Below the pieces are notes generated by a model, which was not told where the DNA came from, did no database searches, and worked only from the letters and a program-made list of their open reading frames with translations. A stretch of 58,398 nucleotides of DNA from Levilactobacillus parabrevis ATCC 53295 (GTDB taxonomy: Bacteria; Bacillota; Bacilli; Lactobacillales; Lactobacillaceae): contig NZ_AZCZ01000016.1 of NCBI RefSeq assembly GCF_001434055.1, forward strand, positions 1 to 58,398. Direction: 5' to 3'. The position numbers were made by a program, and so were the translations under genes. Below are positions 8,098 to 15,524 of the stretch, one piece after another. How positions within the stretch are numbered: the first letter of the stretch is position 1; every line of letters begins with the position of its first letter.

Positions 8098-9069
8098 TTA
8101 AAGCTCTTTCACGGTGTTTCGTCGACCCCGTTGGAGTAAATAAATTGCAACGATCACTAAAACTGACCCCAGCACTTCGGCACCCGAGATGGCTAATCCC
8201 AGGAAGATGATCGACAGAATAAAAGTCATCACCGGCTGGACGGCATCGACGATACTGATGACATCGGACGGTGCAAAGTGAGTGCTATAGAGAATCAGTG
8301 AGAAGGGCACGATGGTTCCAAACACGATGACCGTTGCCATCGAAGCAATCAGCGTTCCTGTCAGTGGGGGCGTGCTGACCCAGACTGGCTGATGCAGGTT
8401 GAAGATGATTCCGGCGATAAACGTCCCCCAGCCCAACACGGTAATTGGCGAGTGGCCACCACGCACTAACGGCCGTGGCAGGACCACGTAGCAGGCTGCG
8501 GTAATCCCAGAACCAATCCCCCACAATAACGAATCGAACGGAATTGCCAATTGAGATAAGTTCCCACGCGTAATGGCCAGGAAGACCCCAATCATCGCGA
8601 TGGTAAAGGCAATCAGGTCACTACGCAGTGGGCGATCATGCTTAAATAACAGGCTACCCAGGACGATGAACAGCGGACTCAAGTACTGTAGAATCGTAGC
8701 CGCAGCCGCATTCCCCGTCTGTACCGCGATGTAGAAAGTCAACAGGTTCGCGCCCAGCCCAATAACCGCGTAGGCAACTAGCCAGCCGACCTCACGCCAG
8801 CTACCGAAGACTGAAAAAGTCTTTTTCCAGCCATACAAGATAAAACTAATCATGAGCAGCACCACCCCAGCGCCTAACGTCCGTGCTGACAAGAACCAAT
8901 TGGTCGGAATGGATTGCCCCTGTGAAATAAACTGCAAAACTGTTCCGGACACCCCGAACATCGCTGAAGCAATGGTGGCCCAGAAAATACCCTTAATGAC
9001 GTTCCCCGTCGATACCTCTGAATTTTTCAAACCTGTGAATCCTTTCTCTCTCACACTCACGGCGTGCAT
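8098..9069 (-). CDS. EamA/DMT-family transporter
   Basis: A 323-residue inner-membrane protein with about ten hydrophobic segments in two EamA repeats (first near residues 25-155, second near 180-315). It is a drug/metabolite transporter, probably an exporter of unknown substrate. The start at 9069 has a modest GGAG; a TTG start 13 codons further in, after AAAGGA, is an alternative. Upstream of the phosphatase gene. Confidence 0.85.
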   Translation of the reverse strand: MHAVSVREKGFTGLKNSEVSTGNVIKGIFWATIASAMFGVSGTVLQFISQGQSIPTNWFLSARTLGAGVVLLMISFILYGWKKTFSVFGSWREVGWLVAYAVIGLGANLLTFYIAVQTGNAAAATILQYLSPLFIVLGSLLFKHDRPLRSDLIAFTIAMIGVFLAITRGNLSQLAIPFDSLLWGIGSGITAACYVVLPRPLVRGGHSPITVLGWGTFIAGIIFNLHQPVWVSTPPLTGTLIASMATVIVFGTIVPFSLILYSTHFAPSDVISIVDAVQPVMTFILSIIFLGLAISGAEVLGSVLVIVAIYLLQRGRRNTVKEL

Positions 9070-9186
9070 TATAATTCTCCAATTTTACCCGATATTCATT
9101 AGAATTTGATGGTAAAATGGCGAAAAACGGCGATTGCGGTCAACTTTTTTTCTGCCCCTACTGACACTTCATCCACTAATACAAAA

Positions 9187-9218
9187 GTGGACGTGACTTC
9201 GCAACGCGTCACGTCCAC
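9187..9218 (-). terminator. Terminator of the met operon
   Basis: Perfect 11-base stem GTGGACGTGAC / GTCACGTCCAC followed on the minus strand by TTTTGT, ten bases after the metI stop. Confidence 0.85.
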
Positions 9219-9227
9219 ACGCCCTGC

Positions 9228-9911
9228 TTAAGCCGTGTGATCCACGCGCCGAGCGAGCAAGTCTCCAATTAATTGAATAGCAAACACGATAACTAAGATA
9301 ATCAGCATAGCCATGACAGTCACATCGGTTTCAAACCGACTGTAGCCGACATTGATTGCTAAGTTACCCAAGCCACCACCCCCGATAGCACCAGCCATCG
9401 CGGTCAGGTCGATCAGACTGATCAACGTTAGGACGGAAGAACGGATAATATCCGGCAATCCTTCCTTTAAGTAAACCCGAAAGATAATGGCAATCGGACC
9501 GGACCCAACTGACTCAGCAGCTTCGACCACCCCATGGTCAACTTCAGCCAAGGCATTTTGAATCTGACGGGCATAGAACGGTGCGGAACCAATGACCAAT
9601 GGCACGATGGCTGCGGTCGTCCCAATCGCCGTCCCCACGATGATCCGAGTCAACGGTGCAATCACGGCTAATAAGATAACGAATGGAATCGACCGACACA
9701 GGTTGACCAGCTTATCCAAGATGTTATAAACGACACGATTTTCCAAGATACCACCGGGCTGGGTGACAATCAGGCCAATCCCGATAGCCATCCCAATAAT
9801 CCCCGCAACAATCGCCGTAATGGCAGTCATGTAGAGGGTCTCACCGGTCGCCTGCAGGAAGTCACTCTTCATCGTGACCGCGTTAGGAAAATATTTTGCT
9901 AATAAATTCAC
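9228..9911 (-). CDS. metI: Methionine ABC transporter permease
   Basis: A 227-residue inner-membrane permease of the MetI type with about five membrane segments. The ATPase-docking EAA loop is visible near residues 125-150 (VDHGVVEAAESVGSG). GTG start immediately after the metN stop (TAAGTG), with GGAGG inside the end of metN, so translation is coupled. Last gene of metQ-metN-metI. Confidence 0.93.
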   Translation of the reverse strand: MNLLAKYFPNAVTMKSDFLQATGETLYMTAITAIVAGIIGMAIGIGLIVTQPGGILENRVVYNILDKLVNLCRSIPFVILLAVIAPLTRIIVGTAIGTTAAIVPLVIGSAPFYARQIQNALAEVDHGVVEAAESVGSGPIAIIFRVYLKEGLPDIIRSSVLTLISLIDLTAMAGAIGGGGLGNLAINVGYSRFETDVTVMAMLIILVIVFAIQLIGDLLARRVDHTA

Positions 9912-10973
9912 TTAGGCCACCTCCGAATCGTTAGGGTTCAAGTGGGTAATGTTGATGCCGGCATCCTGACAGTATTGCCAAGCGGCAGCCAACTTATCCG
10001 GTTCACCAGACATCACCACAATCAAGTTACCCAGTGGCGTGTCCTGCAGGATTTCAACGTTTCCATATAAGATGTTCGAGACCACACCATACCGCTTATA
10101 CAACTCGGTAATCAGTGGTGCGTCGGTACTGGCACCCACATACTGCAGCTGAACCAATTGCTGGCTCTCACTGAGGTTAAGGGTCGCTGCTTGCCGGAAA
10201 ATCTTTTCCAATGCCTGATTGATCTGCGTGGCCGTATTGATAAAGTCCTGGGTCAACGGCTTCTCTGGGCGACTGAAAATCGTGACCAGATCACCCCGTT
10301 CAATGATTTCCCCAGCTTCCATGACGGCAACCTTGTTACAGATTTCCTTAACAGCTTCCATTTCATGGGTAATCAGCACAACCGTCAGGCCTAATTCCTT
10401 ATTCAACCGCTTCAGTAATTCCAAAATGGATGACGTGGTCTTGGGATCCAGTGCGCTGGTTGCTTCATCACTGATCAGGATTTCCGGGTCATTGGCTAAG
10501 GCTCTGGCGATAGCAACCCGTTGCTTTTGCCCACCAGAAAGTTGGGCGGGATAATCTTCGGCCTTTTCACTCAGACCTACCAGGTCCAACAGGTGAGCAA
10601 CCTTCTTCTTCCGTTCATCGCGGGCAAGCCGACCCTTTAAGGGGTAGCCAACATTATCCGCAATCGTCCGGGAAGCCATCAGGTTAAAGTGTTGGAAGAT
10701 CATCCCAATTTTCGTCCGCGCAGTCCGTAGCTCGCGGGGATTCAAAGCCAAGATGTCCTGACCACTGACCTCTACGGAACCGGCAGTCGGCCGCTGGAGC
10801 CGGTTAATCACCCGCACCAACGTACTCTTACCGGCGCCGGAATACCCGACAACCCCGTAGATGTCGCCGCGCTCTACCGTTAGCGAAACCTTTTTAACGG
10901 CTTCAACGGTCTGCCCCTTATTATGGAAGGTGACGTCGATATCTTTTAACTGAATAATCGCTTCGTTAGTCAA
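9912..10973 (-). CDS. metN: Methionine ABC transporter ATP-binding protein
   Basis: A 353-residue ATPase energising methionine uptake. It shows Walker [10 protein letters not shown] near residue 43, signature LSGGQKQR near 145, Walker [13 protein letters not shown] and the H-loop ITHEME. A C-terminal NIL (ACT-like) regulatory domain begins near 270, which in MetN proteins binds methionine and gives trans-inhibition. TTG start after GGAG. Between metQ and this gene lies a 200-base spacer with a hairpin. Confidence 0.95.
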   Translation of the reverse strand: MTNEAIIQLKDIDVTFHNKGQTVEAVKKVSLTVERGDIYGVVGYSGAGKSTLVRVINRLQRPTAGSVEVSGQDILALNPRELRTARTKIGMIFQHFNLMASRTIADNVGYPLKGRLARDERKKKVAHLLDLVGLSEKAEDYPAQLSGGQKQRVAIARALANDPEILISDEATSALDPKTTSSILELLKRLNKELGLTVVLITHEMEAVKEICNKVAVMEAGEIIERGDLVTIFSRPEKPLTQDFINTATQINQALEKIFRQAATLNLSESQQLVQLQYVGASTDAPLITELYKRYGVVSNILYGNVEILQDTPLGNLIVVMSGEPDKLAAAWQYCQDAGINITHLNPNDSEVA

Positions 10974-11060
10974 ATCTTCGTTCTCCTTACTCGCCTATGC
11001 TGGCAATTTTCTCTCTACTTATATAAGTTAATTTTCCAATGCCATCACCGATAGCGCTCA

Positions 11061-11105
11061 GGCACCATTGCTGTGAGGATACCATCATCAGCACAGCACG
11101 GTGCC
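11061..11105 (-). other. Intercistronic hairpin between metQ and metN
   Basis: Two nested perfect stems, GGCACC / GGTGCC and GCTGTG / CACAGC, with a 16-base loop. There is no T-run, so it is not a full terminator. It could stabilise or process the metQ mRNA and make the binding protein more abundant than MetN and MetI. Confidence 0.5.
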
Positions 11106-11174
11106 CGTCAGTCATCAACGATGTTTAGTTGGTTAGCTTAAATTAACGTGATACCTTTTAAAATGCGCTTCTGT

Positions 11175-11990
11175 TTACCAAGCTGGAATGGTCAAGCCGT
11201 GGTAGTACTTCGTCAACAACTTCTTCGTTGCTTCGGTCTGGTAAGCCTTCACGATCTTCTTGTAGGTCTTGTTGTTCTTGTCAGACTTGTTGGTAGCGAT
11301 GATGTTGATGTAAGGAATGGAAGCCTTGTTGATCTTTTCCTTAAAGATTGTTTCGTTGTTTGGCAGCTTAGCTTCAGCAGCGAATTCGTTGTTGATAACG
11401 GCTCCGGTAGCATCGGTCAATGAACGTGGCGTTTGGGCAGCGTCAACGGCCGTGATCTTCAAGTTCAACTTGTTTTGCGTGATGTTCTTTGGCGTTGGTA
11501 ATTCAACCTTGGAATCCACCTTGATCAAGCCAGCGGATTGCAGTAAATGTAAGGCCCGGCCTTCATTGGTTGAATCGTTAGGAATGGTGATTTGGTCACC
11601 CTTCTTGATGTCAGCAACGTTCTTAACCTTCTTGGAGTATAACCGCAGTGGTGCGCGGACGGTCTTACCGATGGAAACGATATTAGACTTGTGCGCCTTA
11701 TTCCATTGATCCATGAAGTACGTGTGTTGGAAGGAGTTCAGGTCAATTTCGTGGTTCGTCAACGCAGCGTTAGGCTGGTTGTAATCGGTGAAAGTGACCA
11801 ATTTGATATTGATACCTTGCTTCTTCAGCTTTGATTGGATGGGTTTCCAGATCTTTTCGTCAGAACCCATGATCCCAACTTTAACGGTTTTGTTGCTGGA
11901 ACTACTGCTGGACTTACCACAGCCAGCGACGATTAACAGTGGAATCAATAATACCAAGAGCCAACTAAAGCGTTTAAATGATTTCTTCAT
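11175..11990 (-). CDS. metQ: Methionine-binding lipoprotein
   Basis: A 271-residue NlpA/MetQ-type receptor with lipobox IVAGC (Cys24), anchored outside the membrane. Family features include the early KVGIMGS strand and the segment FQHTYFMDQWNK. The ATG at 11990 is preferred over the upstream TTG because GGGG lies eight bases before it and the signal peptide starts with MKKSFKR. First gene of the T-box-controlled met operon. Confidence 0.93.
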   Translation of the reverse strand: MKKSFKRFSWLLVLLIPLLIVAGCGKSSSSSSNKTVKVGIMGSDEKIWKPIQSKLKKQGINIKLVTFTDYNQPNAALTNHEIDLNSFQHTYFMDQWNKAHKSNIVSIGKTVRAPLRLYSKKVKNVADIKKGDQITIPNDSTNEGRALHLLQSAGLIKVDSKVELPTPKNITQNKLNLKITAVDAAQTPRSLTDATGAVINNEFAAEAKLPNNETIFKEKINKASIPYINIIATNKSDKNNKTYKKIVKAYQTEATKKLLTKYYHGLTIPAW

Positions 11991-12059
11991 ATGCAATATC
12001 CCCTTTTTATAAATAAGTTCTAATTAATTTGATTAAATGTCGCGAGAGAAAACGGTGAC

Positions 12060-12357
12060 CAAAAGAAAAGAGTCCGCTTCTAAATTAATAGAAACGAACT
12101 CTGTCGTGGTACCATTCTAATTCAAGTCAGACGTATGCCGACCCCTCATTAACACTCGCCAGCTTACGCCTTAAAGTGCGTGCACGATAATGAGTGCCAA
12201 GCATTACCACTTCATCACTAGGACTTAGCGGTACCAATTCATTTCAGGCCATCTTCACCCCGCCGTGGATTACTCGCTTTCAGCAAAACGCGAGCTCTCT
12301 TGAAACCATTGACGGTGGTTACTCTCCTGATCACATTGTTTTCAATCGCTTAATTTA
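12060..12357 (-). ncRNA. T-box leader, probably methionyl-tRNA sensing
   Basis: Minus-strand leader of about 300 nt before metQ. It has the T-box core TGGTACCACG (12105-12114) and a terminator stem GAGTTCGTTTCT / AGAAGCGGACTC (12070-12101) followed by T-rich sequence. The UGGU bulge fits a tRNA with discriminator A, as tRNA-Met has. AGTAA and GCTGAAAGCGAG elements of stem I are visible. A plausible specifier ATG lies at 12240-12242 in TGAAATGAA; the codon assignment is inferred from this and from the genes controlled. Uncharged tRNA would favour the antiterminator and metQNI expression. Confidence 0.85.
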
Positions 12358-12363
12358 ATAGCA

Positions 12364-12392
12364 AGTCTAATGCAACTTTAATCCGGTGTCAA
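12364..12392 (-). promoter_or_regulatory. met operon promoter
   Basis: Minus strand: TTGACA, exactly 17 bases, TAGACT. Transcription would start near 12357, just before the T-box. Confidence 0.8.
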
Positions 12393-12504
12393 GGAAAACC
12401 TTTAATAAATTTATTTATAAAGAGTCCCGTCCCACCGGGCTTTCACCGCCACATCTGCTTTTTAATCGGTTTCAGATAAGCAGAAGCTCTCACGCAAATT
12501 TCAC

Positions 12505-13053
12505 TTAATCCGCGATGACTTGCTCCCGCAAGATGCCAGCGGCCAACAGGAACATGTGGGTCACGACCGGACCGACGAAGCTGAACCCCCGCCGCTTTAA
12601 ATCCTTAGCCACGGCACTACCAATGGGCGACTGATTAGTCAGCTCGTCACGCGTCACTGCCGGCAAAAGATACGGTGTACCATCAACGAAAGCCCACAGA
12701 TACGTGCTAAAGCTACCAAACTCCGCTTGTACCTTGAGGATGGCCCGCGCATTCCGCAAAACAGCGCGAATCTTACGCTGATTGCCAATCATCTCGGCAT
12801 CGGCAGCAATCTCCGGAATCGCCAGTTCATCGATCATCGCAGCGACTTTGGGAATTGCCATGCCAGCAAGGACGCGCCTGTAGACCGGTAGCTTGCTAGC
12901 CGCCGCCTGCCAGCTCAATCCCACTTGGAACACACCGACCGTGAGTAGTTCGAACAGAACATGGTCATCATGCGTAGGTGTGCCGAAATAATTGTGATAC
13001 TCCTGTACACCATTTGTGTGCCAGTCTTGGCCGTCGTTTGTACTGATGGTCAT
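12505..13053 (-). CDS. Divergent 3-methyladenine DNA glycosylase I-like protein
   Basis: A 182-residue Tag-family protein. The helical core HDDHVLFELLTVGVFQVGLSWQ, FSTYLWAFVDG and FSFVGPVV match Tag. However, the N-terminal cysteine and the C-terminal H-x3-C that bind zinc in Tag are missing (the C-terminus reads LAAGILREQVIAD). The paralog at 24098 keeps them. The putative catalytic Glu in LFELL is kept. Start at 13053 chosen for GGGGG upstream; the frame runs on to 13167. Activity or specificity may differ from Tag. Confidence 0.8.
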   Translation of the reverse strand: MTISTNDGQDWHTNGVQEYHNYFGTPTHDDHVLFELLTVGVFQVGLSWQAAASKLPVYRRVLAGMAIPKVAAMIDELAIPEIAADAEMIGNQRKIRAVLRNARAILKVQAEFGSFSTYLWAFVDGTPYLLPAVTRDELTNQSPIGSAVAKDLKRRGFSFVGPVVTHMFLLAAGILREQVIAD

Positions 13054-13466
13054 GGTCAACCGCCCCCTTTCATTGCTAAATCCATTGTACACGAAGACTA
13101 GCTGTGATGCGATTGACTTTGATTGTCGACTACGGCCGCCAGAGATTCCGCCTAAGATAGCTCTCATCCCTCACGACAATGTTCTTCACCAGATGATATC
13201 CGTCATGAATTTGCTTAATCTGATCTATCATTTTTCTTTTCTGAACATTTACGTCCCAAAAAAGGCCATTAGCTCTGGCGTTTGGTCCAGAATTAATGGT
13301 CTTCACGGGAGATAACTATACGGCGACACTACTCTCTAGTTTGGGGAAATTACCTCAAAACCATCCAGCGCCCACCACTGACGATTTCCTAGAGAACCAT
13401 GAACCGACAGTCTTTCAGCTGACTGAAATTTTCCCGTTATACCTACAATGATGGTAATCATACCAG
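13054..13466. other. Gene-free region upstream of the Tag-like gene
   Basis: About 410 bases without a supported gene. It holds the promoter of the Tag-like gene and the end of the oppA transcript. A small dyad CAGTC / GACTG near 13415 lacks a T-run. I see no other structure. Confidence 0.4.
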
Positions 13467-15116
13467 CTATTTAAGATAAGCGTACTTGTAACTCCACTGT
13501 GTACCGGCAGTGTTGTGGATAACGCCCTTGATTGTTGAGCGCTGCAAGTAGGCGTAGTTGGCCTGGTAGAGTGGCGTAAAACTCTGTTCCTTATTGATCA
13601 GCTTGGACGCCTGAACCATGTCTTGCCACCGAGCCTCATCGTTCCCGGCATCGGCACCCTGAGCCTTGTCGATCAAGGCGTCATACTGCCGGTTGGACCA
13701 CTTACCATAGTTCAAGGCATTCGAACTGACCGGAATCTGTAAGAAGGAGATTGGGTCATTGAAATCGGCACCCCAGTGAGATAAGTAGAGGTCAAAGTCC
13801 CCACTGGTTGAGCGCGACTGGGCAACGGAAGCCGGAACGTTTTCAATCTTCAAGTTGAAGCCGCTCAGATTCTTTTCCAGCGTACTCTTCAGATACTGCG
13901 TCACTGTGCTGGCCGCAACGTCGTCGTTGCCGGCTAAGATATTCAAGTTAACTTTCTTGATCCCCAATTGCTTCAATCCGGCCGCCCACTTCTGCTTAGC
14001 CAACTTGGGGTTATAAGTCGTGGCATTCTTGACCGTTTGCTGCTTGGCGAAGTCTTCACCAGTCTTCGGATCACTCGCTAACCCACTGGCAACGAATCCA
14101 GTTGGCGTCACGGAGCCATCCCCCAACACCTTCTTAGTCAGCTGACTCCGGTTGATGGAGAGGGCGATGGCCTGCCGAATATTGCGGTTATTCATGATCC
14201 GCCGTTTTTCCTGATTGGCATCCTTGAAATTGTATTTCAGATGAATCACGATGGAATACGGGTATTCCTTGAAGGCACTATTGTTCTTGTAATTCTTCAC
14301 CTGTTCCGTTGAAAGCTGTGCAAAATCAAGCTTCTTATTCTGATATAAGCTCAATCCGGTCTGTGGATTGGTGACCACTTGGTAATTGATCTTCTGAAGC
14401 TTAACAACCTGCTTGTCCCAGTACTGGTTGTTTTTGACGAAGGACCAGGTATTCCCCGTCCCACTCCAGTTGGTGATCTTAAAGGGACCACTGTAGACCA
14501 TGTACTGTGACTTCGTAGCATACTTCTTGCCGTACTTATTGATGACCTTCTCGTTTTGCGGGGCAAATAATGGATAAGCCATCAGAATCTTGAAGTACGC
14601 AATTGGCTTGTCCAACTGAATCACAACGGTCTGCTGATTTTTAGCGTGAATCCCAATCGACTCAGGATTAGCCTTGCCCGCAATGATCTTATCACCGTTC
14701 TTGATTCCGGAAAACATGGCCGTGTAGGAAGCCTTAGTGGCTGGGGTCAACGTCCGGCGCCAAGAATACACAAAGTCCTGTGCGGTAATCTTATCGCCGT
14801 TGCTCCACTTGGCGTTGTCACGGATGTGGAAGGTCCACGTCTTCTTGTCCTTGGAAACTTTGACAGAATCCGCCAACCCCGGCGCAACCTTCCCGTTCTT
14901 ACCGAGTCGATAGAAGCTTTCAAAGACATTCCCCGTCTGACCATACCCGGTAGCTTTGGCCAGGTCGATGGTGTCGAGCTGGGCCGTAGCGGGTAACTTT
15001 AACGTTTGTGATGGCTTAGTCGTTGCTGTCGATTGACCGCAGGCAGCTAATCCCAATCCCATTACAATCACTGCGGCGACTAAGCCGATGCTGGTCCATT
15101 TTTTCATAAAATTCAT
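13467..15116 (-). CDS. oppA: Peptide ABC transporter substrate-binding lipoprotein (OppA family)
   Basis: A 549-residue extracytoplasmic receptor with lipobox LAAC (Cys26) and SBP_bac_5 features such as TWTFHIRDNAKWSNGDKITAQDFVYSWRR. It is related to the protein at 2983-4635, and again no permease genes adjoin. The ATG at 15116 was chosen as the start of the signal peptide; MKKW three codons later is an alternative with better spacing to GGGAG. It lies downstream of a cysteine-rich leader peptide and a strong terminator, which implies control by cysteine supply. Uptake of cysteine-containing peptides such as glutathione is an inference. Confidence 0.9.
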   Translation of the reverse strand: MNFMKKWTSIGLVAAVIVMGLGLAACGQSTATTKPSQTLKLPATAQLDTIDLAKATGYGQTGNVFESFYRLGKNGKVAPGLADSVKVSKDKKTWTFHIRDNAKWSNGDKITAQDFVYSWRRTLTPATKASYTAMFSGIKNGDKIIAGKANPESIGIHAKNQQTVVIQLDKPIAYFKILMAYPLFAPQNEKVINKYGKKYATKSQYMVYSGPFKITNWSGTGNTWSFVKNNQYWDKQVVKLQKINYQVVTNPQTGLSLYQNKKLDFAQLSTEQVKNYKNNSAFKEYPYSIVIHLKYNFKDANQEKRRIMNNRNIRQAIALSINRSQLTKKVLGDGSVTPTGFVASGLASDPKTGEDFAKQQTVKNATTYNPKLAKQKWAAGLKQLGIKKVNLNILAGNDDVAASTVTQYLKSTLEKNLSGFNLKIENVPASVAQSRSTSGDFDLYLSHWGADFNDPISFLQIPVSSNALNYGKWSNRQYDALIDKAQGADAGNDEARWQDMVQASKLINKEQSFTPLYQANYAYLQRSTIKGVIHNTAGTQWSYKYAYLK

Positions 15117-15175
15117 AGCTCCCTTTTCCTCAAATTTAGTGGTGTGCAATCCCCAAATTCGTATTTAAGTACAGA

Positions 15176-15219
15176 AAAAGGCGGGTCTCCCTCACATAAT
15201 CGTGATGGGAAACCCGCCT
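15176..15219 (-). terminator. Attenuator-type terminator before oppA
   Basis: Minus strand: stem AGGCGGGT / ACCCGCCT extended by TCCC / GGGA and TCAC / GTGA, followed by TTTTT. It lies inside the leader, about 60 bases before the oppA start. One arm contains ATCACGATTA, complementary to the end of the leader-peptide frame. Confidence 0.85.
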
Positions 15220-15257
15220 ACAGTGACAACAATCGCTGTTGTCGTCGTTATGTAGGT

Positions 15258-15362
15258 CTACTGGTTAACCGGAAAATCACGATTAAACGCAACACAAACA
15301 AGCACGTTACATTGGCAACATGCGGCTAACATCATTTGTTGTTGGTTGGCGTTTACTAGCAT
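15258..15362 (-). CDS. Cysteine-rich leader peptide, 34 aa
   Basis: A frame with a near-perfect ribosome site (AGGAGGG) encoding 34 residues with four cysteines at 15, 16, 18 and 23 (AACCQCNVLVC). It sits between a good promoter and a terminator in front of oppA. It overlaps a 13-base inverted repeat: GGAAAATCACGAT over its ribosome-site/start region pairs with ATCGTGATTTTCC over codons 27-31. The design is that of a regulatory leader peptide whose translation reports Cys-tRNA levels. A longer frame from 15443 exists but lacks a ribosome site. Confidence 0.7.
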   Translation of the reverse strand: MLVNANQQQMMLAACCQCNVLVCVAFNRDFPVNQ

Positions 15363-15414
15363 CGTGATTTTCCCTCCTAACTTTTTTATAATCGAATTGG
15401 ATTGCACAAGATTA

Positions 15415-15443
15415 AAGATAGCCTTCTTCTGCTGATTTGTCAA
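15415..15443 (-). promoter_or_regulatory. Promoter of the leader peptide-oppA transcript
   Basis: Minus strand: TTGACA, exactly 17 bases, TATCTT. Start of transcription near 15408, about 46 bases before the leader peptide. Confidence 0.75.
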
Positions 15444-15524
15444 AAGAAAAAACTCGCCACTAACATCTCCCCCTGGAAAACTGTATACTGGTGATAGTTG
15501 AACTAGTAGAAAGGATTTGAACGT

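Noticed and set aside
12412-12480. Hairpins TCTGCTT / AAGCAGA and CCCG / CGGG as terminator of the Tag-like gene
   Set aside because: No T-run after the stems; could be weak attenuation but not supported as a terminator.
13016-13315. 99-codon frame upstream of the Tag-like gene
   Set aside because: Begins within the Tag-like gene on the other strand, no ribosome site, no recognisable protein.
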